From Companilactobacillus kimchii DSM 13961 = JCM 10707 (GTDB lineage: Bacteria > Bacillota > Bacilli > Lactobacillales > Lactobacillaceae): 64,000 bases of DNA. This document shows positions 17,638 through 25,282 of this stretch, in pieces. The stretch covers positions 111,854 through 175,853 of the forward strand of contig NZ_AZDH01000014.1 of the NCBI RefSeq assembly GCF_001435445.1, in the 5' to 3' direction. A program made the translations under genes and the position numbers. Positions within the stretch are counted from its first letter, which is position 1. Each line of letters starts with the position of its first letter. Under the pieces are notes generated by a model, which saw only the letters and a list, made by a program, of their open reading frames with translations, did no database searches and was not told the DNA's origin.

Positions 17638-17666
17638 CAAATTCCTCCAAATAATTTAATACATCA

Positions 17667-17672
17667 ATTATA
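17667..17672 (-). promoter_or_regulatory. Putative -10 element of the fumC promoter
   Basis: Perfect TATAAT on the minus strand, 30 nt upstream of fumC. The -35 region is only T-rich, so the call is provisional. Confidence 0.45.
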
Positions 17673-17741
17673 ACGAAGTTGTCTTTAGATAAAAATAAAT
17701 CCGATTAGAAAACACTTTTTATTGTTTATCTTGGATAAACA

Positions 17742-17785
17742 AAACAGCGACTACTCAGGATATCTATCCTAAATAATCGCTGTTT
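17742..17785 (-). terminator. Terminator of the zinc-independent ribosomal operon
   Basis: Long hairpin with outer stem AAACAGCGA / TCGCTGTTT and inner AGGATA / ATCCT, 5 nt after the stop of the 34-aa ORF; T-rich on the minus-strand exit. Confidence 0.8.
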
Positions 17786-17789
17786 ATTT

Positions 17790-17894
17790 TTATCTCTTCT
17801 TACTATCCTTAATCGCACGTAAAGCACGTTTACGTGTCTTGATATTAGGACTCTTCAATTGTCTGTATGCTGTGGCAGTTTTTACTTGTTCCAT
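17790..17894 (-). CDS. 34-aa basic protein, putative metal homeostasis protein
   Basis: A very short ORF with an excellent AAGGAG ribosome site 5 nt before ATG, 9 nt after the rpsN stop and directly before the operon terminator. The peptide MEQVKTATAYRQLKSP... ends in KTRKRALRAIKDSKKR and is strongly basic. It matches what I recall of the short family annotated 'putative metal homeostasis protein' in lactic acid bacteria; that name has no experimental basis known to me. Position as third gene in a zinc-limitation ribosomal operon suggests a linked role, possibly ribosome-bound. Too short for usual ORF lists. Confidence 0.72.
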   Translation of the reverse strand: MEQVKTATAYRQLKSPNIKTRKRALRAIKDSKKR

Positions 17895-17903
17895 AATTTC
17901 TCC

Positions 17904-18173
17904 TTACCAGCTAGCTTTTTGAACACCAGGAATCTTACCCTCATGTGCTAACTTACGAAAATTCAAACGTGACATACCAAACTTACGCATATAAGCGTGT
18001 GGACGTCCGTCTAATGAATCACGATTCTTAATTCTAACGGGACTCGAATCTCTAGGTAACTTAGATAAAGCAATGTAATCACCTTGAGCCCTTAATTGCT
18101 TGCGGATCTCAGCGTATCTTGCTACCAATTCTGCTTGTCTCTTATTCTTTTCAATTTTTGATTTTTTAGCCAT
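17904..18173 (-). CDS. rpsN: 30S ribosomal protein S14, zinc-independent (C-) paralog
   Basis: 89-aa S14 of the long type with no CxxC zinc ribbon ([27 protein letters not shown]). The window also has the short zinc-binding S14 (61 aa) inside the spc block, so the genome has both forms. In Bacillus the C- form replaces the C+ form under zinc limitation. Start overlaps the stop of rpmG by one base, so they are coupled. Confidence 0.95.
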   Translation of the reverse strand: MAKKSKIEKNKRQAELVARYAEIRKQLRAQGDYIALSKLPRDSSPVRIKNRDSLDGRPHAYMRKFGMSRLNFRKLAHEGKIPGVQKASW

Positions 18174-18322
18174 TATTTTACCTCTTTAAAAATTTCTCTT
18201 TGTTTTGATTTTGGTGAATACTTTCTTAGTTCTAAACGTTCTGGATTATTTTGTTTATTCTTGCTTGTTAGATAGAGACGTTCGTTAGTCCTACTACACT
18301 CTAATATAATATTCTGACGCAT
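18173..18322 (-). CDS. rpmG: 50S ribosomal protein L33, zinc-independent (C-) form
   Basis: 49-aa L33 ([20 protein letters not shown]...). The positions that are paired cysteines in zinc-binding L33 are here SRTNER and YSPKSK, leaving one lone cysteine, so it cannot bind zinc in the normal way. I start at ATG 18322, the standard L33 start (MRxNI), although the frame is open further upstream. First gene of the rpmG-rpsN-34aa operon. Confidence 0.93.
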   Translation of the reverse strand: MRQNIILECSRTNERLYLTSKNKQNNPERLELRKYSPKSKQREIFKEVK

Positions 18323-18339
18323 ATTTCCCTCACATATAT

Positions 18340-18360
18340 AAATGATAATTTTTACTGTTT
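18340..18360. promoter_or_regulatory. Zur-like operator of the zinc-independent ribosomal operon
   Basis: 21-bp interrupted dyad on the minus strand with half-sites AAACAGTAA and TTATCATTT. Compared with the Bacillus Zur box (AAATCGTAAT-N-ATTACGATTT) 15 of 20 fixed positions agree. It covers the expected transcription start of the promoter just upstream, a typical repressor position. Confidence 0.6.
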
Positions 18361-18362
18361 GT

Positions 18363-18391
18363 ATTCTAGAGATTTTAATTATTAAAGTCAA
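18363..18391 (-). promoter_or_regulatory. Promoter of rpmG-rpsN operon
   Basis: Minus-strand -35 TTGACT (18386-18391) and -10 TAGAAT (18363-18368) separated by 17 bp; the start would fall inside the Zur-like box. Confidence 0.7.
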
Positions 18392-18427
18392 CTATTTTGT
18401 TTCAACCTAATTTTTAGAAATAAATCG

Positions 18428-18456
18428 TTGACATTAATTCGGTACCGAACTATAAT
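18428..18456 (+). promoter_or_regulatory. Consensus promoter of the MarR-ABC exporter operon
   Basis: Perfect -35 TTGACA (18428-18433) and perfect -10 TATAAT (18451-18456) with 17-bp spacing. One palindrome fills the spacer and another lies downstream, so this strong promoter is probably held off by the regulator. Confidence 0.9.
18438..18449. promoter_or_regulatory. MarR operator 1 (perfect palindrome)
   Basis: TTCGGTACCGAA, perfect 12-bp palindrome in the -35/-10 spacer. Confidence 0.85.
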
Positions 18457-18473
18457 TCATTCTCGTAATAAAG

Positions 18474-18485
18474 TTCGGTACCGAA
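18474..18485. promoter_or_regulatory. MarR operator 2 (identical palindrome)
   Basis: Second exact copy of TTCGGTACCGAA, 36 bp centre-to-centre from the first, just before the ribosome site of the MarR gene. Confidence 0.85.
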
Positions 18486-18518
18486 TTAATTTAAAAAAAT
18501 GAAATGAGGAATACAAAT

Positions 18519-19208
18519 ATGAGTAAACTTACAGATGATTTAATGAAACAATTACGTTTTATCGGTGAAGCAGGCAACTACTTCATGAGCCAAAAGAAAC
18601 AAAAATTAACTGGTCAACAACGTGTCTTAGCCATTTTGAAATTAGAAGATGGTTTGACCCAGAACTATTTGGCTAATGTCCTAGACCTTAGACCTAGTTC
18701 TCTAGCTGAATTGATGAAGAAAATGGAAACTAAAGGCCTCATCAAACGTCAAGAAGATCCTGAGGACAAACGTAGCAAACACGTCTATCTAACTGATGAG
18801 GGACACCAAAAAGCTGAAGAAAATGCGGCTTTGAAGAACGAAAGCTACAGTGAAACTTTTCTAGCCGGCTTAAACGACGACGAGAAACAGCAATTCAGTA
18901 TTTATCTTCAAAAAATTTCTGATGGTTGGGACGTTGATTTCAAAAAAAACTCCGAAAAATTCGTCGACCCAACCGATCGCTTCAAAGCCATGCTGAACAT
19001 GCGTGATCAAATGATGGAAATGCATCAAAACATGGATCCTGAAGAAATTGATCGTATGCGTGATGAGATGAGAAAAAATATGCATAACATGCCATTTGAC
19101 AGACGCTGTATGCCCGGATTCGATCCTAGACATGACCCACGTAATCATGATAACCACGGTCATAGACCAGATTTTCATAATAACTTTTGGCGTGGCAATG
19201 AATTTTAA
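18519..19208 (+). CDS. MarR-family regulator with a Met/His-rich C-terminal extension
   Basis: 229 aa. Residues about 1-145 form a MarR winged helix (recognition region QNYLANVLDLRPSSLAELMKKME, wing RQEDPEDKRSKHVYLT). Residues about 150-229 are an extra tail not found in ordinary MarR proteins (about 140-150 aa): it holds 11 Met and 7 His, amphipathic MRDQMMEMHQNM-type segments, then a DPRHDPRNHDNHGHRP stretch. Such composition suggests metal, heme or cation sensing, but this is inference. ATG 18519 follows GAGGA by 8 nt. It most likely represses itself and the ABC exporter 18 nt downstream through the two palindromes. Confidence 0.88.
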   Translation: MSKLTDDLMKQLRFIGEAGNYFMSQKKQKLTGQQRVLAILKLEDGLTQNYLANVLDLRPSSLAELMKKMETKGLIKRQEDPEDKRSKHVYLTDEGHQKAEENAALKNESYSETFLAGLNDDEKQQFSIYLQKISDGWDVDFKKNSEKFVDPTDRFKAMLNMRDQMMEMHQNMDPEEIDRMRDEMRKNMHNMPFDRRCMPGFDPRHDPRNHDNHGHRPDFHNNFWRGNEF

Positions 19209-19226
19209 TTTAGTGAGGATATAAAA

Positions 19227-20990
19227 ATGCGTAATGAAACAATGATGAGACGTGATCTGCCTAAAAGAACCGGTACTTTCAAGTTCAAGGACTTCCTACA
19301 GTTGATCAACAGCGTCAATCCGAAAAAAGCTCTTTTCCTATTAGGAATGCTTTTGAGTTTAGTTACTAGTGGTGCCAGTTTAGTCGTACCTCAGTTAACC
19401 AAAAAGCTGGTTGATACCAGTGGCTTATCAAAAATAGACAGTAAAATGTTAGTCGTTTTAATCCTAGCTTTTGTAACCCAATTAGGCTTTGGAACAATCG
19501 GCGGCTACATTCTAAGATATGTTGGCGAAAGTTCAGTTAAAACTCTACGTGAGAAACTCTGGGCCCACCTGTTAACACTACCGGTTGATTATTTTGATGA
19601 TCATAAATCAGGTGAAAGCAGTTCCCGCCTAGTTAACGATACTAGCGTTATTAAAGATTTAATTACTGCTCAATTCCCTAATTTCATAACCGGAGCAATT
19701 CAATTAGTCGGTTCAATGGTCATCCTTTTCTTTATGGATTGGAAAATGGCTTCACTAATGTTTGGTGTTGTCCCAATTATTGTTCTGATCTTACTGCCTA
19801 TTGGGAAGGTAATGTCTCGTTTAGGCCGCAAACTTCAAGCTGCTACGGCTGACTTTAATGCTGATGCCAGTGAAAAGCTTTCCGAAGTTCGTTTGATCAA
19901 ATCAAGTAACGGTGAAGTATTTGAAAAAGAGACCGGCGGAACTTTGATTGATCGTATCTTCAAAGTTGGGATTAAAGATGCTAAAGTTGAAGCTGTTTTG
20001 CAGCCAATCATGACAACCGTTATGTTAGGAATCTTTGTCGGTATTCTTGGCTATGGTGCCGTCAGAATTCAACAAGGTACTTTAACAAGTGGTTCATTAG
20101 TTGCTTTCCTACTATATTTATTCAATATCATTACCCCCGTAGCCAGTTTTGCCACTTTCTTCTCTCAAGTTCAAAAGGCTATGGGTTCAACAGAAAGAAT
20201 TCAAGAGATCCTAAGTACTGAACCCGAAACAACTACCGGTCAAGATATCGACGTTGAGGGAAAGACAATTACAGCCGATCACTTGAATTTCAGTTATGAT
20301 AAAGATCATCCCATTTTGCATAATGTTTCATTCGAAGCAAAACCCAATACAGTTATTGCCTTTGCTGGACCTTCTGGTGGAGGTAAATCAACTATCTTTG
20401 CTCTGTTAGAAAGATTCTACCAACCTGATTCCGGTACAATCAAAGTCGGTCAAGAAGAAATCAATAATATTAGTCTAGCTAATTGGCGTTCCCAGATTGG
20501 TTACGTATCTCAAGATAGTGCTGTTTTTGCCGGAAGTATTCGCGATAATCTTCAATACGGTTTGAATCATCAATTAACTGACAAAGAACTTTGGCATGGA
20601 CTTCAATTAGCTTACGCAGACGAGTTCGTAAAGAATTTTCCAGAACAGTTAGAGACTCAAATTGGTGAACGTGGTGTCAAACTATCTGGTGGTCAAAAAC
20701 AACGAATTGCCATTGCTAGAGCCTTCCTACGCGATCCAAAAATTCTAATGTTAGATGAAGCCACTGCCAGTCTAGATTCAGAATCCGAAGAAAAGGTTCA
20801 ACGAGCTTTAGATCAATTAATGATCGGCCGTACTACCTTAGTGATAGCACATCGACTTTCAACAATCGTTGATGCAGATCAAATTTACTTTATCGAAAAA
20901 GGTACTGTAACTGGTCACGGAAGCCACCAAGAATTAATGAAAGATCATAAACTCTATGCTCAATATGTTAACGAACAAATGGTTAACTAA
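19227..20990 (+). CDS. ABC-type multidrug exporter, fused membrane/ATPase half-transporter
   Basis: 587-aa half-transporter: N-terminal six-helix exporter domain (residues about 35-320), C-terminal ATPase with Walker A GPSGGGKST, signature LSGGQKQRIAIARAF, Walker B ILMLDEATASLD and H-loop IAHRLST. Resembles BmrA/LmrA-type homodimeric drug or lipid exporters. Directly follows the MarR gene in one operon with a terminator after it, so induction by the MarR ligand is expected. Substrate unknown. Confidence 0.92.
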   Translation: MRNETMMRRDLPKRTGTFKFKDFLQLINSVNPKKALFLLGMLLSLVTSGASLVVPQLTKKLVDTSGLSKIDSKMLVVLILAFVTQLGFGTIGGYILRYVGESSVKTLREKLWAHLLTLPVDYFDDHKSGESSSRLVNDTSVIKDLITAQFPNFITGAIQLVGSMVILFFMDWKMASLMFGVVPIIVLILLPIGKVMSRLGRKLQAATADFNADASEKLSEVRLIKSSNGEVFEKETGGTLIDRIFKVGIKDAKVEAVLQPIMTTVMLGIFVGILGYGAVRIQQGTLTSGSLVAFLLYLFNIITPVASFATFFSQVQKAMGSTERIQEILSTEPETTTGQDIDVEGKTITADHLNFSYDKDHPILHNVSFEAKPNTVIAFAGPSGGGKSTIFALLERFYQPDSGTIKVGQEEINNISLANWRSQIGYVSQDSAVFAGSIRDNLQYGLNHQLTDKELWHGLQLAYADEFVKNFPEQLETQIGERGVKLSGGQKQRIAIARAFLRDPKILMLDEATASLDSESEEKVQRALDQLMIGRTTLVIAHRLSTIVDADQIYFIEKGTVTGHGSHQELMKDHKLYAQYVNEQMVN

Positions 20991-21020
20991 AAAAGCGACC
21001 CAATGGGTCGTTTTTTTTTA
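20991..21020. terminator. Bidirectional terminator
   Basis: Stem AAAGCGACCCA / TGGGTCGTTT with long A and T tracts, between the exporter gene and the convergent DUF1516 gene. Confidence 0.92.
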
Positions 21021-21368
21021 CGCAAATGGATACCAGCCTGCCAAAGCAAATCCTAAGAGAGCCACTACAACACAAAACACTACAACTGCCCAAATCAATG
21101 GACGATTTAAACTCTTTTGAGCCTTTCTGGCAAAAGCTATTTCAACTAAAGCGATAAAAATCAAAGCTACAATAATTTTAACAATCAACAGAGTTGGTTC
21201 TACTGACCAAGCTCTAATTGCCAACTTTATTCCTGTTCCAATGATAACCAAATAACCAACTCTTGTGATCATTTCGTAAACTTTAGTGTGTGTATTGGTG
21301 AATAAAGCCAATAGAATCATAATCGCCATAACGATCCATGTTATTAAATGAGTCCATAACCAAATCAT
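21018..21368 (-). CDS. DUF1516 (YisL) family membrane protein
   Basis: 116-aa protein with four predicted membrane helices; the pattern WTHLITWIVMAIMI ... RVGYLVIIGTGIKL ... IALVEIAFARK fits the YisL/DUF1516 family. Function of the family is unknown. RBS GGAGGAGAG just before the ATG. Confidence 0.82.
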   Translation of the reverse strand: MIWLWTHLITWIVMAIMILLALFTNTHTKVYEMITRVGYLVIIGTGIKLAIRAWSVEPTLLIVKIIVALIFIALVEIAFARKAQKSLNRPLIWAVVVFCVVVALLGFALAGWYPFA

Positions 21369-21406
21369 ATTCTCTCCTCCTAATGCATTCCATCATAGCA
21401 TTAAGT

Positions 21407-22201
21407 TTAGAAAATAGTTGGAACTAATCCCCCGTCGACACGCAATGCTTCTCCTGAAAATGATGAAGCATCTGGACTAGCAACAAAAGCCGCAAAACGA
21501 CCAATTTCTTCTGGTCTGATCAAACGTTGAATTTGTGAACGAGAACGATGATTCTTCATGAAATCTTTTTCCCACTTGTCTTTAGGCAAGTCGCTATCCT
21601 TATACATTTCATCCAACATCTTCTGAACCCCCTCAGTCAAGGTTGAACCAGGCATAATTGTATTTACCGTTACATGTGTATCAACCGTCAACATTGATAA
21701 ACTCTTTGCCAAAGATAAATTCATTGACTTAGTCATACTGTATTGAGGCATCTCTCCTGATGGCATAACTGCTTCTTCACTAGCAATGAAGATAATTCTG
21801 CCAAAATCTTGCTCCAACATTTTAGGTAAGTAGAATTTGGCCAAAGCATTTCCGGCCAAGACATTTACTCTATAAAATTTTTCCCAAGTAGCATCATCAA
21901 TATCAAAATAGTCCATTGGTTGGAAAATACCCATATTGTTAACCAAAATATCGATCATAGGAATTTCTTGAAATAATTTCTCACGGTCAGTTTCATTGGC
22001 TAAATCCGCCGCTATCCCTTGTGGTTGGGTTTTAGGAAAATTATTTTTAATTTCTGCCACAACTTCATCAACTTCGGGTTGCTTTCTGCCATTAATAATG
22101 ACATTAGTTCCTTCCTTTGCCATTTCCATAGCAATTGCTTTACCAATTCCCTTAGTAGAACCAGTAATCAAAGCTTTTTTATTTGTTAAATGAAGATCCA
22201 T
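21407..22201 (-). CDS. SDR-family oxidoreductase
   Basis: Classical short-chain dehydrogenase, NAD(P)-dependent. Seen: cofactor motif TGSTKGIGKA, NNMG, and active-site YSMTKS (Y-x3-K) with the preceding serine in FIASEE. 264 aa. RBS GGAGGA. Located 38 nt upstream of the DUF1516 gene on the same strand, with no terminator between, so they may be co-transcribed. Substrate unknown. Its promoter region contains several repeats (see findings). Confidence 0.92.
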   Translation of the reverse strand: MDLHLTNKKALITGSTKGIGKAIAMEMAKEGTNVIINGRKQPEVDEVVAEIKNNFPKTQPQGIAADLANETDREKLFQEIPMIDILVNNMGIFQPMDYFDIDDATWEKFYRVNVLAGNALAKFYLPKMLEQDFGRIIFIASEEAVMPSGEMPQYSMTKSMNLSLAKSLSMLTVDTHVTVNTIMPGSTLTEGVQKMLDEMYKDSDLPKDKWEKDFMKNHRSRSQIQRLIRPEEIGRFAAFVASPDASSFSGEALRVDGGLVPTIF

Positions 22202-22249
22202 AATGTTCCTCCGCTAAACTCTCTATCGTTTAATTTGTATTATTAATAT

Positions 22250-22310
22250 AGAACGAAATGTTCTTTTTGCCTAGTACGCACTTTAAGGTCTGATAGGCAC
22301 TTTTTAGTAC
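22250..22310 (-). promoter_or_regulatory. Promoter/operator region of the SDR gene
   Basis: Minus strand TAGGCA and TATATT at 17-bp spacing form a weak promoter. A 15-bp dyad AGAAC-N5-GTTCT (22250-22264) lies in the spacer, and upstream two TAGTAC copies (22272, 22305) 33 bp apart enclose two GCACTTT repeats. The arrangement suggests a transcription factor of the HxlR or MarR kind encoded elsewhere. Confidence 0.45.
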
Positions 22311-22317
22311 CCGTTCC

Positions 22318-22342
22318 AAAAAAAATAAGCCCAAAGGCTTAA
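22318..22342 (-). terminator. Terminator of the HAD / macro-domain operon
   Basis: Minus-strand stem AAGCC / GGCTT with a 4-nt loop followed by a T-run of eight. Confidence 0.8.
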
Positions 22343-22402
22343 TCAATTCTTACTCAAGTTTAATTATAATTAACGAGAATTTAAGCACATTTACGCTCTA
22401 AG

Positions 22403-22906
22403 CTAGTTTTCTTCTAGAATACTCTTTGCTATTTTTTCGGTTCGATCATCGAAGGCAACTAAAAAAGCTTCTGTATCTACTTGAGACTCTTGAATCGTCT
22501 TAATTGCAATCCAAATTGCTTCATATAAGGGGTATCCATATACACCCGTACTCAAAAAAGGCACAGCAATTGTCCATAAATGAAGTTCCTGAGTCAATAA
22601 CATCACTGACTTATAGGCGCTGGTTAGCAAAGCTTCTTCACCCGAATGTCCATTAACGTATCTAGGACCGACTGCATGAATAACATAATCAGCATTCAAA
22701 TTATAAGCTTTCGTATAGACAGCCGTTCCTGTAGGCGTACCCTTAAAAGCCAACATATCTTTTTTCAAATTAGATCCGGCTTTAGCGTTTAATGCACCAT
22801 CAACTCCACCACCGGGAATCAAGGCACTATTGGCTGCATTGACTATACCGTCGACACGAAATGGTAAATTAGCTATATCTGCTTTGATAACTGTAACCTT
22901 AGACAA
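22403..22906 (-). CDS. Macro-domain protein (ADP-ribose / O-acetyl-ADP-ribose hydrolase type)
   Basis: Single macro domain of 167 aa, YmdB-like, which binds ADP-ribose and can remove O-acetyl or ADP-ribosyl groups. Motifs: IVNAANSALIPGGGVDGAL at the N-terminal ligand loop and FLSTGVYGYP at the phosphate loop, both intact. It follows a HAD phosphatase gene by 5 nt, so the two are an operon. Precise cellular substrate is unknown. Confidence 0.93.
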   Translation of the reverse strand: MSKVTVIKADIANLPFRVDGIVNAANSALIPGGGVDGALNAKAGSNLKKDMLAFKGTPTGTAVYTKAYNLNADYVIHAVGPRYVNGHSGEEALLTSAYKSVMLLTQELHLWTIAVPFLSTGVYGYPLYEAIWIAIKTIQESQVDTEAFLVAFDDRTEKIAKSILEEN

Positions 22907-22911
22907 TTTTT

Positions 22912-23739
22912 CTACCTCTTTAATACATATTTTTCAATTGCATATGAGACTCCATTCTCATTATTACTTTTAGTCACAAAATCAGCATGAACTTTAACAT
23001 CGACTGGTGCATTATCCATAGCCACTCCGACTTTAGCCAAATCTAACATGGGTACATCGTTGAAATTATCCCCCAACGTCATGGTATTACCCAAACTTAT
23101 TTGATAATAATCAGCCAATTCTCGCAAAGCATGTTCTTTTGATACTTTATCGGCAGTTATTTCCAAATAATTATCCTTCGATAAATAGAAAGAACTACCG
23201 ACAATATTTGCACTCCGTAAATAATTCATTACTTGACTTATTTCTGACGGTTCGCCAATCAGAAGTAACTTATGAATTGGAATCTCAAGTTTATCCACCA
23301 ATTGATTCAAATCAGTGACAATTGGTGTCATATTAGTAATATCTGCTTCAATCTTAACCCATTTGTCGAGATTTTCCACATACCAATCTGCTCCTGAATA
23401 CAGATTAATTGAGATTTCAGGAAAGTTTTTCTGTAAAATTTGAAATATTTGCCTTACCTCTGACAAATTCAATCCATGACTCAAAATAGTCCTATAGTCA
23501 CTACTTTGTATATTTTTTACCACCAAAGCACCGTTATAACAAACAATCGGATTGTCCATCACTCCTAATTCTTTAGCCAAAGTTAGCATCCCTCTAGGAG
23601 ACCGAGCTGAAGCCAAAACGAATGGTATCTTGCGACGATTCAATTCGATAATATTCTTTTTCAAATCGCTATCAGCAACATTTTTATCATTCAAAATTGT
23701 TCCATCAATATCACTCAAAATCAGTTTTATATCAGCCAT
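22912..23739 (-). CDS. Cof-type HAD-IIB phosphatase
   Basis: 275-aa cytoplasmic phosphatase with the HAD motif LSDIDGTI (nucleophile D9), motif II SAR, conserved K and GDNFNDVPML at the C-terminus, plus a C2B cap; typical of sugar-phosphate or nucleotide phosphatases (Cof, YidA group). Starts after GAGGTGG. Divergent from the YdcF gene. Natural substrate unknown. Confidence 0.93.
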   Translation of the reverse strand: MADIKLILSDIDGTILNDKNVADSDLKKNIIELNRRKIPFVLASARSPRGMLTLAKELGVMDNPIVCYNGALVVKNIQSSDYRTILSHGLNLSEVRQIFQILQKNFPEISINLYSGADWYVENLDKWVKIEADITNMTPIVTDLNQLVDKLEIPIHKLLLIGEPSEISQVMNYLRSANIVGSSFYLSKDNYLEITADKVSKEHALRELADYYQISLGNTMTLGDNFNDVPMLDLAKVGVAMDNAPVDVKVHADFVTKSNNENGVSYAIEKYVLKR

Positions 23740-23900
23740 ACTCCACCTCTAATTTCAGAATAACATCTCTTTACATTTTATTCGACCCAGAATTTTTACA
23801 ATTATGAATGCTTATCTACAAAACAAATTTCTGGCTATGATAAAATTAATTTGATTGTATGGGAATATATATCATTCATAAATCTAAGAGAGGTGATTTT

Positions 23901-25004
23901 ATGAATAGTTTGAATCCGTACGTCAATGTTTTGCAAAAAATTTCAGTCTACTGGGGATTAGCTACTTTAATTATGTTAGGAATCTTTTTATTTCTTTGGT
24001 TAAGAGAACCACGACGCTTAATCAACGGAATTACTTTTTCTATCTTTTTCTTTAGCTTCTTAGCTGAATTAGCGGTTCTAATATTCAGTACTGGTAATTT
24101 GCCATTCGTTGTCGTTATGGGAACGCTCTTCTTACTTATTATCGGTGTGATCTTTATCACCATGATTTCGATGTGGCTTCTACTACTATGGAATGCCTTT
24201 ATCGTTTGGAAACGAGAGAGTCACACGTTATCTAATATGCTGACTTTGTTGTTGGGAATCTTTCTAGTTGTGCTCTGGTTTGCAAACATCTTCTTATCAG
24301 CTCACGCTAAATTCTTACCAGACTGGTTAAATGTTCTGATCTCTGGTCTGCCAATTGTTGGTGCTTACTTGATCTTATGTTCATATAATTTTTTGGTCAA
24401 CGTTTTGCTCTATCAATTTTTCCCTAAACGCTATAAAGCCAATTATCTAATTGTTTTGGGAGCTGGATTAATCAATGGCGATACTGTTTCTCGCCTACTT
24501 GGTAACCGAATCGACTCTGCTATCAAATTTGCTAACAAACAAATGAAAAAGGGTCGACCGACTCCTAAAATTGTCTTCTCTGGTGGTCAAGGTAATGATG
24601 AAAAGTTATCTGAAGCTCAAGCCATGGCCAATTATGCTATTGATCATGGCTGGGATAAAGACCAAATCATTTTAGAAGATCAATCGAAGAATACTTTGCA
24701 GAATATGCAGTTTTCGAAAAAAGTCATTCAGGATGATTATGGCAGCAGTAAGGCATATATCAAATTTTTCAGCAATAATTATCACATTTTTAGGGCTGGA
24801 CTTTATGCAAGAATGGCTGGTCTAGCAGCTAATGGCGTCGGTGCTCCAACTAGATTCTATTTCTTACCCAACGCCTTGATCCGTGAATTTGTCGCTATTC
24901 TGATTATGAACAAGAAACGTCATATTATTATGATTTCCATTATTGGATTCTTCGTTCTACTATCAATGTTAGTAACACTTTACGTTGATTTCAAAACTAA
25001 ATAG
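23901..25004 (+). CDS. YdcF-family (DUF218) membrane protein
   Basis: 367 aa with about five N-terminal membrane helices and a C-terminal DUF218/YdcF domain: LIVLGAGLINGDTVS...LLGNRI, IVFSGGQGNDE.. and LEDQSKNTLQNM motifs, followed by a last membrane helix. Related proteins (SanA/ElyC/YdcF) affect envelope permeability; biochemical activity uncertain. ATG 23901 has GAGGTGA upstream and is preferred over an in-frame codon 42 nt earlier. Confidence 0.9.
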   Translation: MNSLNPYVNVLQKISVYWGLATLIMLGIFLFLWLREPRRLINGITFSIFFFSFLAELAVLIFSTGNLPFVVVMGTLFLLIIGVIFITMISMWLLLLWNAFIVWKRESHTLSNMLTLLLGIFLVVLWFANIFLSAHAKFLPDWLNVLISGLPIVGAYLILCSYNFLVNVLLYQFFPKRYKANYLIVLGAGLINGDTVSRLLGNRIDSAIKFANKQMKKGRPTPKIVFSGGQGNDEKLSEAQAMANYAIDHGWDKDQIILEDQSKNTLQNMQFSKKVIQDDYGSSKAYIKFFSNNYHIFRAGLYARMAGLAANGVGAPTRFYFLPNALIREFVAILIMNKKRHIIMISIIGFFVLLSMLVTLYVDFKTK

Positions 25005-25060
25005 AAAAAAGGTGTTCATATTCTCCTGCAAAATTGTAGTTGAGTATGAACACCTTTTTC
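25005..25060. terminator. Bidirectional terminator
   Basis: Near-perfect 15-16 bp stem (25005-25020 with 25045-25059) with A and T tracts, after the YdcF gene and before the convergent 43-aa ORF. Confidence 0.9.
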
Positions 25061-25066
25061 AATTGA

Positions 25067-25198
25067 TCACTTTTTAGTATAAACATTCAAATTTCGATTA
25101 AGATAGTTTTCAATCCAATCGTGACGTTTCTTTTCTCTTTCGGCCACAACGTCGACAACAGGTTTTACAGTGACCTCTCTTACATCATTCTGTGCCAT
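25067..25198 (-). CDS. Small conserved-looking ORF, 43 aa
   Basis: ATG preceded by AGAGAG about 8 nt upstream and ending 7 nt before a strong terminator. The peptide (MAQNDVREVTVKPVVDVVAEREKKRHDWIENYLNRNLNVYTKK) is charged, without a membrane segment, with a likely amphipathic helix in the second half. I do not recognise the family. Placement between terminators with good codon use supports it being real. Confidence 0.5.
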   Translation of the reverse strand: MAQNDVREVTVKPVVDVVAEREKKRHDWIENYLNRNLNVYTKK

Positions 25199-25282
25199 AA
25201 TAAATTCTCTCTTTTTGTTTTTATTTTAACAATTATATTTTTAAAATAAAAATTTATACACACGTGCAATACACAACGTCTA

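Noticed and set aside
18428..18485. Repeats considered as a CRISPR or attachment site
   Set aside because: Only two copies of a palindrome within one promoter; no spacers, cas genes, integrase or tRNA end nearby. They are operators.
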